This document shows positions 24,396 through 31,914 of a DNA stretch of 64,000 nt, one piece after another. The stretch's first letter is position 1; the number at the start of each line of letters is the position of its first letter. Source of the stretch: Neisseria sp. KEM232. GTDB taxonomy: Bacteria; Pseudomonadota; Gammaproteobacteria; Burkholderiales; Neisseriaceae. The DNA is taken from NCBI RefSeq assembly GCF_002237445.1, contig NZ_CP022527.1:1302001-1366000 (forward strand), written 5' to 3'. The notes below the pieces were generated by a model. That model was not told the DNA's origin. It saw nothing but the letters and a program-made list of their open reading frames with translations, and did not search any database. The position numbers and the translations under genes were made by a program.

Positions 24396-25346
24396 ATGAA
24401 AATCCTGTTTATTGCCGACCCGATGGCGGGTTTCAAAACCTATAAGGACACCACTTACTCGATGATGCGCGAAGCGGCGCGGCGCGGCCATGCGCTGTTT
24501 CACACGCTTGCGGGCGAACTTTCCGTGCAGGGCGGCCGCGTGCTGGCACAGGCCGCGCCCTTTGAATTTCTCGGCGCGAAAAACAACAGCGACTATGCCT
24601 GGTTCCGCGCCGAAAGTCCCGTTCAGACGGCCTTAAACGAATTTGATGCCGTGATTATGCGCACCGACCCGCCCTTCGATATGCAGTATCTCTACGCCAC
24701 CCAGCTTCTGACGCTGGCCGAAGGGCAGGGCGCGAAAGTGTTCAATAGCGGCCAGGCGATGCGCGATTTCAACGAAAAACTGGCGGTTTTGAACTTCCCG
24801 CAGTTCGCTCCCACCACCATCGTCACCACCCGTGCCGCCGACGTGCGCGCCTTTCTCGCCGAACATGGCGACATCATCGTCAAACCGCTCGACGGCATGG
24901 GCGGTATGGGCATTTTCCGCCTCACCAAACAAGATCCCAACATCGGCAGCATTCTGGAAACCCTGATGCGGCTCGAAACGCGCACCATCATGGCGCAGCG
25001 TTACCTGCCCGATATCGTCAAGGGCGACAAACGCGTGCTGGTAATCGGCGGCGAAGTCGTCCCCTACGCGCTGGCGCGCATCCCGCAGCAGGGCGAAACG
25101 CGCGGCAATCTGGCGGCGGGCGGGCGCGGCGTGGCGCAGGACTTGTCGGCACGCGACCGCGAAATCGCCGAAACCCTCGCCCCCGAACTCAAACGGCGCG
25201 GCATCCTCCTGGCCGGTTTGGACATCATCGGCGAAAACCTCACCGAAGTGAACGTCACCAGTCCGACGGGCTTTCAGGAAATCACGCAGCAAAAAGGCTA
25301 CGATGTGCCCGCCCGCTTTGTCGATGCGGTGGAAGAGGCCGTCTGA
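24396..25346 (+). CDS. gshB: Glutathione synthetase
   Basis: This 316-residue ATP-grasp enzyme joins gamma-glutamylcysteine and glycine. It starts MKILFIADPMAGFKTYKDTT and contains MRTDPPFDMQYLYATQLL, the ATP-grasp region IVKPLDGMGGMGIFRL and the metal-binding GLDIIGENLTEVNVTSPTGFQEI. The same length as E. coli GshB. GGAGG seven bases before the ATG at 24396 rules against the ATG six bases earlier. The TGA stop is supplied by an uptake sequence (EEAV-stop, 25336-25347). A DUS hairpin terminator follows. Confidence 0.96.
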   Translation: MKILFIADPMAGFKTYKDTTYSMMREAARRGHALFHTLAGELSVQGGRVLAQAAPFEFLGAKNNSDYAWFRAESPVQTALNEFDAVIMRTDPPFDMQYLYATQLLTLAEGQGAKVFNSGQAMRDFNEKLAVLNFPQFAPTTIVTTRAADVRAFLAEHGDIIVKPLDGMGGMGIFRLTKQDPNIGSILETLMRLETRTIMAQRYLPDIVKGDKRVLVIGGEVVPYALARIPQQGETRGNLAAGGRGVAQDLSARDREIAETLAPELKRRGILLAGLDIIGENLTEVNVTSPTGFQEITQQKGYDVPARFVDAVEEAV

Positions 25347-25356
25347 AAAAGGCTTT

Positions 25357-25386
25357 AAGGCCGTCTGAAACCTTTCAGACGGCCTT
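25357..25386 (+). terminator. Terminator of gshB
   Basis: AAGGCCGTCTGAAA and its complement with a two-base loop, shortly after the gshB stop. Confidence 0.75.
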
Positions 25387-25423
25387 CGTATGATTAACCG
25401 ACGCCGCCCAACGGAGGTACGCC

Positions 25424-25771
25424 GTGCCTGATGCTTCTTATCTGGTAACGGTTTATCTGATTGTTCTGACGGTGTTTCCCCTGTGGGTTAACAGCCGCTC
25501 GCAAACCGTTTGGGATGCTTTGCGCGCCGACGGCACACTTTACGAAGCGGCGGGCAGGCCGTCGGATATGTATTTTGTGTTCGACATTTATCGGTTGCGC
25601 TATCGCTACGCTTTCTTTTTAAAGAGCCATCCCGCCAGACCGCCGCAGCTTGCCTGCTCCGACGGCGATTACCGCACGGTGCGCAGGCTGGCGGTATTTC
25701 TGCTGTACCTCAACTTCGCCCACGGCGCGGTAATCATAGGCATATTTTTGTATTTTCAGGTTTTCCGTTAA
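25424..25771 (+). CDS. Small membrane protein with UspB-like layout
   Basis: The 115-residue protein has one membrane segment at each end (about residues 6-22 and 88-111) and a basic, aromatic cytoplasmic middle (FVFDIYRLRYRYAFFLKSHP and DGDYRTVRRLAVFL). This layout, and the YRLRYR/RRLAVF patches, recall enterobacterial universal stress protein B. The similarity is weak and judged by eye. A GGAGG-like site (ACGGAGG) precedes the ATG. It stands alone between two uptake-sequence hairpins. Function unknown. Confidence 0.7.
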   Translation: MPDASYLVTVYLIVLTVFPLWVNSRSQTVWDALRADGTLYEAAGRPSDMYFVFDIYRLRYRYAFFLKSHPARPPQLACSDGDYRTVRRLAVFLLYLNFAHGAVIIGIFLYFQVFR

Positions 25772-25866
25772 ACGGAGGCCGTCTGAAAGCACGGCTTGGA
25801 TACAGCCGAATCCCGTTTCCCGTTTTTCAGACGGCCTGTTATTTTCATTTAATTTAAGGAAGCAAA

Positions 25867-26340
25867 ATGGAGCTGATCGAACTTATCCGCCACTTTTTCG
25901 CCGAAAACGATATGGGCGAAACCGCAGGCACGCCGAATACGCCGCAGGACATCGCCGAAATCGAACAGACGCTGAACCTGCGTCTCAACTCTCTGTATCA
26001 AGAAATTATTTCCGAATTCGGTTCGTGCTATCTCGGTTTGGAATTTTACGACCGCCGCAATCCGGACGGCGGCCTCATCACCCAAACCCAATGGTTCCGC
26101 CAAGCCGCGCAAGATGCGGGTTTGACCGGTTATGAGCACTTCATCGCCATCGCCGACAACGGCAGTGGCGACAAAATCCTGCTGGGTGCGGACAGCAACG
26201 AATTGTTCCTCTTTGCCCACGACAGCGGCGAAATCCTGCCCCTCGCGCAAGAATACGGCGGAGCGGGCACGTTGGACGACCTGATTAGAGAATATATCGG
26301 GGAAGAGGAAGAAGATTGGGACGACGAAGAGGACGAATAG
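25867..26340 (+). CDS. SMI1/KNR4 family protein
   Basis: This 157-residue acidic soluble protein has the SMI1/KNR4 fold signature. An N-terminal helix is followed by TPQDIAEIEQTLNLRLNSLYQEIISEFG, then a beta-rich region with FIAIADNGSGDKILLG and LFLFAHDSGEILPLAQ. It ends in a very acidic tail (EEEEDWDDEEDE). In bacteria this superfamily includes many immunity proteins of polymorphic toxin systems, but no toxin gene is next to it. AAGGAAGCAAA precedes the ATG. Confidence 0.8.
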   Translation: MELIELIRHFFAENDMGETAGTPNTPQDIAEIEQTLNLRLNSLYQEIISEFGSCYLGLEFYDRRNPDGGLITQTQWFRQAAQDAGLTGYEHFIAIADNGSGDKILLGADSNELFLFAHDSGEILPLAQEYGGAGTLDDLIREYIGEEEEDWDDEEDE

Positions 26341-26435
26341 GCCGCCTGAAAAGCAAAAAACGGTTTTAACTCCGTTGAAACTTTGCTTTCAGACGGCCTG
26401 AATCCCGTTTTGCATCATGTTTTAAAAGGGAATTT

Positions 26436-26846
26436 ATGGAAAAAAACAACCACGACAGCTACGCCGCACAAATCAAAGGCAAAACCGGCCTGCGCCGCAT
26501 CATTAACGCCTGGGGCTATTCGCTCGACGGTTTCAAAGCCGCCTGCGAAGAGCAGGGCTTCCGCCAGCTTTTGTGGCTCAATGTGCCGCTGGTGGTGCTG
26601 GCCTTCGTACTGCGCTTCGGGCCGACGACGCAGATGGTGCTGCTGGCGGCTTCTTTTTTGTGCCTGATTGTCGAATTGTTCAATACGGGTGTGGAAGCGG
26701 CGGTAGACCATACTTCGCTGGAAAAACACCCGCTGGCCAAGCGGGCGAAAGACGTCTGCTCGGCGGCGCAGTTTCTCGCACTGCTGCTTTTGGCGCTGCT
26801 GTGGTTTATTGCGTTGTGGCGCGAATACGGTTTCAATGTTTTTTGA
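26436..26846 (+). CDS. dgkA: Diacylglycerol kinase (integral membrane)
   Basis: The 136-residue trimeric membrane enzyme phosphorylates diacylglycerol to phosphatidic acid, recycling lipid released by envelope glycan synthesis. It has three membrane helices and the catalytic/metal-binding signature ELFNTGVEAAVDHTS. An N-terminal GLRRIINAWGYSLDGFKAACEEQGFRQ amphipathic region is typical. AAAAGGGAATTT precedes the ATG. Flanked by unrelated genes; an uptake-sequence hairpin lies upstream. Confidence 0.94.
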   Translation: MEKNNHDSYAAQIKGKTGLRRIINAWGYSLDGFKAACEEQGFRQLLWLNVPLVVLAFVLRFGPTTQMVLLAASFLCLIVELFNTGVEAAVDHTSLEKHPLAKRAKDVCSAAQFLALLLLALLWFIALWREYGFNVF

Positions 26847-26865
26847 GGCGGGTCAAACTTTTCCC

Positions 26866-26898
26866 TTGATTGATACCATATAACAGACTTATAGTCTG
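26866..26898 (+). promoter_or_regulatory. Promoter and palindrome upstream of the PCuAC gene
   Basis: TTGATT (26866-26871), an 18-base spacer and TATAGT (26890-26895). The -10 box lies inside a perfect interrupted palindrome, CAGACT-TAT-AGTCTG (26884-26898), which could be an operator. Confidence 0.45.
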
Positions 26899-26967
26899 CC
26901 TGTCGTCCGCACGAGCTTTCGGTTTCGGCGACTTCTTTTGACAACCGTTTTTTGAAAGGAAAGCAGT

Positions 26968-27468
26968 ATGAAAAAATTACTTATAGCCGCAGCGGCAACT
27001 CTGTTCTGCCAGGCCGCCTTTGCAGAAGGCGTGGTTATCCAAAACTCTTGGGCGCGCGAAACCGTGGGCGGCATGAAAAACGGCGGCGTTTTCATGGATA
27101 TGGAAAACGACACGCCCAAAGAAATCGCTCTGATCGGCGGCAGCAGCCCCGTGGCGAAAAGCGTGGAAATCCATGAGCACATCCACGCGATGCTCACCGA
27201 CCCGAAAACCGGTCAGAAAGCCATGGGTATGCGTATGCAGGAAGTGAAGGGCGGCATCAAAATCGCCAAAGGCGAAATCGCTTCGCTCAAACCGGGCGGC
27301 TACCACGTTATGCTGATGGGTTTGAAAAAACCGTTGAAACCGGGCGACAAATTCCCGCTGACGCTGAAATTCAAAGGCGCGAAAGAGCAGACCGTGCAGG
27401 TTGAAGTCCGCGCCAACGCGGGCAGCCCCGGCGCGCACGGCGACCATGACCACGGCCATGCCCACTAA
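26968..27468 (+). CDS. Periplasmic copper chaperone, PCu(A)C family
   Basis: The 166-residue exported protein has signal peptide MKKLLIAAAATLFCQAAFA. The PCuAC copper site appears as the conserved His and Met residues in EIHEHIHAM, GMRMQEV and PGGYHVMLMGLKKPL. A metal-binding tail GDHDHGHAH closes the protein. Family members deliver copper to cytochrome oxidase or, in Neisseria, to the nitrite reductase AniA. The start ATG follows GAAAGGAAAGCAGT. A candidate promoter with a palindrome lies 70-100 bases upstream. An uptake-sequence terminator follows. Confidence 0.92.
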   Translation: MKKLLIAAAATLFCQAAFAEGVVIQNSWARETVGGMKNGGVFMDMENDTPKEIALIGGSSPVAKSVEIHEHIHAMLTDPKTGQKAMGMRMQEVKGGIKIAKGEIASLKPGGYHVMLMGLKKPLKPGDKFPLTLKFKGAKEQTVQVEVRANAGSPGAHGDHDHGHAH

Positions 27469-27488
27469 ACATCCGCATTGAAAGCCGC

Positions 27489-27524
27489 AAAGGCCGTCTG
27501 AAACGCCGTTTTCAGACGGCCTTT
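27489..27524 (+). terminator. Terminator of the PCuAC gene
   Basis: Inverted DUS pair (stem AAAGGCCGTCTGAAA) followed by TTTT, 20 bases after the stop. Confidence 0.8.
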
Positions 27525-27622
27525 TGTGATGGCGGGAGCGGGTTGTCCTTACTTGCCCGACATGGAAAAGCAAGGTAGTATCCCGCCTTTCATTTTTCAG
27601 CCGTAAAGTTAAAGAGAACAAG

Positions 27623-28180
27623 ATGATTAGCGATATTCAGAAGACAGCCGAAAGCAAAATGCAGCGCTCGCTGGAAGTATTGAAGGAAAACCTCGCCAAA
27701 GTGCGTACCGGCCGCGCCCATACCGGCCTGCTTGAACAAGTGGAAGTGGAATACTGGGGCAGCATGGTGCCCGTGAGCCAGGTCGGCAACGTCACCCTTC
27801 TGGATGCGCGCACCATCGGCGTGAAGCCTTTTGAAAGCAATATGGCCGCCAAAATCGAAAAGGCCATCCGCGATTCCAATCTGGGCTTGAATCCCGCCTC
27901 TGTGGGCGACCTTATCCGCGTGCCCATGCCCATGCTCACCGAAGAGCGCCGCAAGGATTTGATTAAAGTCGTGCGCGGCGAAGCCGAAGAAGGCCGCGTT
28001 TCCATCCGCAACGTGCGCCGCGATGCCAACGACCACATCAAAAAGCTACTGAAAGACAAAGAAATCTCCGAAGACGAAGCACGTCGCGGCGAAGAGGCGG
28101 TGCAAAAGCTCACCGACAAATACATCGCCGAGGCCGACAAAATCCTTGCCGCCAAAGAAGAAGACCTGATGGCCGTGTAA
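27623..28180 (+). CDS. frr: Ribosome recycling factor
   Basis: A 185-residue two-domain protein that, with EF-G, splits the post-termination ribosome. The whole length matches Frr, including KMQRSLEVLKENLAKVRTGRAH, GSMVPVSQVGNVTLLDARTIGVKPF and VPMPMLTEERRKDLIKVVRGEAEEGRVSIRNVRRDAN. It opens the frr-uppS-cdsA-dxr-rseP-bamA cluster that is conserved in many proteobacteria. AAAGAGAACAAG precedes the ATG. One DUS follows the stop, without an inverted partner. Confidence 0.97.
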   Translation: MISDIQKTAESKMQRSLEVLKENLAKVRTGRAHTGLLEQVEVEYWGSMVPVSQVGNVTLLDARTIGVKPFESNMAAKIEKAIRDSNLGLNPASVGDLIRVPMPMLTEERRKDLIKVVRGEAEEGRVSIRNVRRDANDHIKKLLKDKEISEDEARRGEEAVQKLTDKYIAEADKILAAKEEDLMAV

Positions 28181-28225
28181 AGGCCGTCTGAAAGCCGCCC
28201 ATCCCGCGTACGACAAGGATTTCCC

Positions 28226-28972
28226 GTGAAAAGCAGCACACAGGCCATACCGGAACACCGCAGCGTTCCCCGCCACATCGCCGTGATTATGGACGGCAAC
28301 GGCCGCTGGGCGAAGAAACGTTTCCTGCCCCGCGTGATGGGGCACAAAAAAGGTTTGGACGCCCTGGAAAATCTGTGTGCCGAATGCTCGACGGCGGGTG
28401 TGGAATACCTGACCGTTTTCGCCTTTTCCACCGAAAACTGGCGCCGTCCGCAAGAGGAAGTCGGCTTTCTGATGGGGCTGTTTTTACAGGCGCTGCAAAA
28501 GCAGGTTCGGCGTATGCACGAACACAATATGCGCCTCAAAGTGATCGGCGACCGCAGCCGCTTTAATGCCGAAATCATCGTCGGCATCGAGGCCGCCGAA
28601 AACCTCACAAAGGACAATACCGGCCTTACGCTCACCATCGCCGCCGACTACGGCGGCCGCTGGGACATCCTCCAAGCCGCCAACCGCCTGCTGGCCGCAG
28701 GCAAACAGGAAATTGCGGAGGCCGACCTCAATGCCGAGCTGATGCTGGGCGATGCGCCCGAGCCCGATCTGTTCATCCGCACCGGCGGTGAAATGCGCAT
28801 CAGCAATTTCCTTTTGTGGCAGATGGCCTATGCCGAACTTTATTTCACCGACACGCTGTGGCCCGATTTTGACAAACAGGCTTTTCAGACGGCTATAGCC
28901 TCCTTCCAAAGCCGCGAGCGCCGCTTCGGACGCACGTCCGAGCAGCTGCCGCAGGATCAGCAGAGAAATTAA
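28226..28972 (+). CDS. uppS: Isoprenyl transferase (undecaprenyl diphosphate synthase)
   Basis: The 248-residue cis-prenyltransferase makes the C55 lipid carrier for peptidoglycan and glycans. Asp23 in VIMDGNGRWAKKR is the catalytic residue. FAFSTENWRRPQEEV, AADYGGRWDI and the C-terminal EPDLFIRTGGEMRISNFLLWQ are family signatures. GACAAGGATTTCCC precedes the ATG-equivalent start at 28226. The codon there is GTG, read as fMet. It is followed six bases later by cdsA. Confidence 0.96.
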   Translation: MKSSTQAIPEHRSVPRHIAVIMDGNGRWAKKRFLPRVMGHKKGLDALENLCAECSTAGVEYLTVFAFSTENWRRPQEEVGFLMGLFLQALQKQVRRMHEHNMRLKVIGDRSRFNAEIIVGIEAAENLTKDNTGLTLTIAADYGGRWDILQAANRLLAAGKQEIAEADLNAELMLGDAPEPDLFIRTGGEMRISNFLLWQMAYAELYFTDTLWPDFDKQAFQTAIASFQSRERRFGRTSEQLPQDQQRN

Positions 28973-28978
28973 CCCGAT

Positions 28979-29773
28979 ATGTTGAAACAACGCATCATCA
29001 CCGCCCTGATTCTGCTGCCCATCATGTTGGGCATGCTGTTTTGGGCTTCGGATATCCTGTGGGCGGCGTTTTCCGCGCTGATCGCCCTGCTTGCCCTGTG
29101 GGAATACGCCCGCATGGCGGGTATAAACGGCAAAGACCGCGCGCCCTATCTGCTGGCAAGCGCGGTGTTTATGTTGTTAGCGGTTGCAGGCGGCTGGGCG
29201 CTGCCCGCCGTGGGCTGGTTTGCCGTGCTGGTGTTCTGGCTGGCCGTGATGCCCCTGTGGCTGAAACACAAATGGAAACTCGCGGGCGGCTGGCGTGCCT
29301 ATGCGGCAGGCTGGATGCTGATGATGCCGTTTTGGTTCGCTCTCGTGACCCTGCGCCCAGACGGCGCAAGCGTGCTGCCGCTGCTGTCGGTGATGGGTTT
29401 GGTGTGGGTGGCCGACATCGGCGCTTATTTTTCCGGCAAGGCTTTCGGCAGACGCAAGCTCGCGCCCGCCATCAGCCCTGGAAAAAGCTGGGAAGGTGTG
29501 GCTGGCGGTCTGCTGGCGGTGCTGCTTTACCTGAGCGCCGTCCGCGCGGCGGGCTGGCTCGGCTTTGACGCCTCGTGGCCTGCCACCATGGCGGCAGGTG
29601 CGGTGCTGGCCGCTGTCAGCGTATGCGGCGACCTGCTCGAAAGCCTGCTCAAACGCGCGGCGGGCATTAAAGACAGCAGCAATCTGCTGCCCGGCCACGG
29701 CGGCGTATTCGATCGCACCGACAGCCTGATTGCCGTATTGAGCGTATATGCCGCCTTTGTTTCGCTGTATTGA
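28979..29773 (+). CDS. cdsA: Phosphatidate cytidylyltransferase (CDP-diglyceride synthase)
   Basis: This 264-residue inner-membrane enzyme makes CDP-diacylglycerol from CTP and phosphatidate. It has about eight hydrophobic segments and the C-terminal signature KRAAGIKDSSNLLPGHGGVFDRTDSL. ADIGAYFSGKAFGRRKLAPAISPGKSWEG is also diagnostic. The ATG lies six bases after the uppS stop, implying co-transcription. dgkA, which makes its substrate, is nearby at 26436. Confidence 0.96.
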   Translation: MLKQRIITALILLPIMLGMLFWASDILWAAFSALIALLALWEYARMAGINGKDRAPYLLASAVFMLLAVAGGWALPAVGWFAVLVFWLAVMPLWLKHKWKLAGGWRAYAAGWMLMMPFWFALVTLRPDGASVLPLLSVMGLVWVADIGAYFSGKAFGRRKLAPAISPGKSWEGVAGGLLAVLLYLSAVRAAGWLGFDASWPATMAAGAVLAAVSVCGDLLESLLKRAAGIKDSSNLLPGHGGVFDRTDSLIAVLSVYAAFVSLY

Positions 29774-29795
29774 GGCCGTCTGAAAGGAGTGTTTT

Positions 29796-30548
29796 ATGAC
29801 GGATACCCACCGCCAATCTTCGCTACCCCTGTTGGGCGCACTGCTTGCCGCCGGCCTGATGGCCGCTGCCTTCATACTCGGCATCCAGTTTAAAAACTTC
29901 CGCCAGCCCGGCACGATTACCGTCAAAGGCCTGGCCGAAAAAAACTTCCAATCCGACAGCGCCACCTGGCGCAGCGGCGTTGCGCTGCACGGCGACAGCT
30001 ATCAGGACGTGTTGGACGCTCTGGCATCGGAGCGCAAAAAGCTGGAAGATTTTTTGAGAAAACAGGGTTTTGAAGAATCCGAAATGCAAATCGGCCTGCC
30101 CTTGGTCGAACGCGTCTATCAGGAAATCCGCAACAGCGACGGTGAAGTGGTCGAGCGCAAACCCAACGGCTACGACGGCAGCCTCTCCATTACCGTCAAC
30201 ACCAAAAAACTCGACAAAATCCAAGCCGCGCAAACCGCCATCCGCAACCTGCGGGCGAAAAACGAATTCATCGAATTCGACAACCCGCAATACCTGCTCG
30301 GCAACCTCGAAACCATCAAACGCGACTTGATTACCCAAGCCACTGAAGACGCGCAAAAACGTGCCGTAGAGTTTGCCAAAACCGGCGGCGGCAAAGTCGG
30401 TGCCATGCGCTCGGCTTCGCAGGGCTCGTTCAACATTTATTCCGACAGCGGCAGCAGCAGCGACGACGACTATGGCGGCACTTACGACAAATCCACCGTC
30501 GGCAAACAAGTCCGCCTTGTTGTCACCATCGAATACGCAATCGACTGA
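29796..30548 (+). CDS. SIMPL domain (DUF541) exported or membrane-anchored protein
   Basis: The 250-residue protein has an uncleaved-looking N-terminal membrane segment (about residues 10-30: LPLLGALLAAGLMAAAFILG) and a periplasmic SIMPL/DUF541 domain (from TITVKGLAEKNFQSDSA to the C-terminal VRLVVTIEYAID). A Ser/Asp-rich insert (SGSSSDDDYGG) lies near the end. Relatives bind or modulate signalling or envelope partners, but the role is unknown. It is inserted between cdsA and dxr in the envelope cluster. GAAAGGAG precedes the ATG, partly formed by an uptake sequence. Confidence 0.85.
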   Translation: MTDTHRQSSLPLLGALLAAGLMAAAFILGIQFKNFRQPGTITVKGLAEKNFQSDSATWRSGVALHGDSYQDVLDALASERKKLEDFLRKQGFEESEMQIGLPLVERVYQEIRNSDGEVVERKPNGYDGSLSITVNTKKLDKIQAAQTAIRNLRAKNEFIEFDNPQYLLGNLETIKRDLITQATEDAQKRAVEFAKTGGGKVGAMRSASQGSFNIYSDSGSSSDDDYGGTYDKSTVGKQVRLVVTIEYAID

Positions 30549-30557
30549 CGGCAAACC

Positions 30558-30593
30558 TTTCAGACGGCCTTTATCCGCAAAGGCCGTCTGAAA
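30558..30593 (+). terminator. Inverted uptake-sequence pair after the SIMPL gene
   Basis: TTTCAGACGGCCTTT and AAAGGCCGTCTGAAA separated by six bases, ten bases after the stop. It may partly separate dxr transcription from the upstream genes. Confidence 0.6.
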
Positions 30594-30658
30594 ATTTCCG
30601 CAGCAACAATAAAACGACAATGCCGCTTCGCACGGCCTAATTGGAAACACACAAATCC

Positions 30659-31867
30659 ATGTCCATCCAAAATCTCACCATTCTCGGCAGCACCGGCAGC
30701 ATCGGCGAGAGCACGCTCGATGTGGTTGCGCGCCATCCCGATCGTTTTTCCGTTTTTGCGCTGGCCGGACATACGCAGGTGGAAAAGCTGGCCGCGCAAT
30801 GCCGCCGCTTCCAACCCGAATACGCCGTTGCCGCCGATGCGGAACACGCCGCGCGTCTGGCAAACCTGTTGCGCGAAGCCGGTGTCAAAACCCAAGTGTT
30901 ACACGGCACGCAAGCCCTGATTGACATTGCATCCGCCAACCAAGTACACGGCGTGATGTGTGCCATCGTCGGCGCGGCCGGACTACCTTCCGCTCTGGCC
31001 GCTGCCCGCGCGGGTAAAACCATTTATCTGGCCAACAAAGAAACGCTGGTCGTAGCCGGCGCATTGTTTATGGACACCGCCAAAGCAGGCGGCGCAACCG
31101 TGCTGCCCGTCGACAGCGAACACAACGCCGTGTTCCAAGTTTTGCCGCGCGACTACACAGGCCGTCTGAACGAACACGGCATCGCCTCCATCGTGCTCAC
31201 CGCTTCGGGCGGCCCCTTTCTTGATACTGATTTGGCCGCGCTCGAGCGTATCACGCCCGCAGAGGCCGTGAAGCATCCCAATTGGAGCATGGGGCGCAAA
31301 ATTTCTGTCGATTCAGCCACCATGATGAACAAAGGCCTGGAGCTGATTGAGGCGCACTGGCTGTTTGCCTGCCCGCCCGAAAAACTCGAAGTCGTCATCC
31401 ACCCGCAATCCGTGATTCACAGCATGGTGCGCTACCGCGACGGCTCGGTGCTGGCGCAGCTGGGCAATCCAGATATGCGGACGCCGATTGCCTACTGCCT
31501 CGGCCTGCCCGAACGCATCGAATCGGGCGTGGGCACACTCGATTTCGACAGCCTGTCCGCGCTCACGTTCAGACGGCCTGACTTCCAACGCTTCCCCTGC
31601 CTGAAACTCGCCTACGAGGCTATGCACGCGGGCGGCAGTGCGCCGTGCGTACTCAACGCCGCCAACGAAGCCGCCGTCGCCGCCTTTTTAGACGGCAAAA
31701 TCCGTTTCACCGACATCGCCCGCACCGTCGCGCATTGTTTGGACAAAGGTTTTTCAGACGGCCTTTCAAGTGTGGAAGACCTGCTCGCGCTCGACGGAGA
31801 AACACGTCGCCGCGCCCAAGCTTTTTCAGACGGCCTCTGCGGCGTCGAAACCGCAATGGCTGTCTGA
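30659..31867 (+). CDS. dxr: 1-deoxy-D-xylulose 5-phosphate reductoisomerase
   Basis: This 402-residue enzyme makes MEP in the non-mevalonate isoprenoid pathway. The NADPH-binding ILGSTGSIGESTLDVV is at the N-terminus. NKETLVVAG, the SEHNAVFQ catalytic region, SATMMNKGLELIEAHWLF and HPQSVIHSMVRYRDGS follow. ATG at 30659 matches the family start; a TTG 18 bases upstream is also in frame. Four uptake sequences lie in frame (31158, 31568, 31753, 31825), and the last two lengthen the C-terminus with repeated FSDGL peptides. Its pathway feeds uppS. Confidence 0.95.
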   Translation: MSIQNLTILGSTGSIGESTLDVVARHPDRFSVFALAGHTQVEKLAAQCRRFQPEYAVAADAEHAARLANLLREAGVKTQVLHGTQALIDIASANQVHGVMCAIVGAAGLPSALAAARAGKTIYLANKETLVVAGALFMDTAKAGGATVLPVDSEHNAVFQVLPRDYTGRLNEHGIASIVLTASGGPFLDTDLAALERITPAEAVKHPNWSMGRKISVDSATMMNKGLELIEAHWLFACPPEKLEVVIHPQSVIHSMVRYRDGSVLAQLGNPDMRTPIAYCLGLPERIESGVGTLDFDSLSALTFRRPDFQRFPCLKLAYEAMHAGGSAPCVLNAANEAAVAAFLDGKIRFTDIARTVAHCLDKGFSDGLSSVEDLLALDGETRRRAQAFSDGLCGVETAMAV

Positions 31868-31914
31868 AAAACAAAAACACGGCGGTACAACGGACATATT
31901 AAAAGGAAAAAAGA

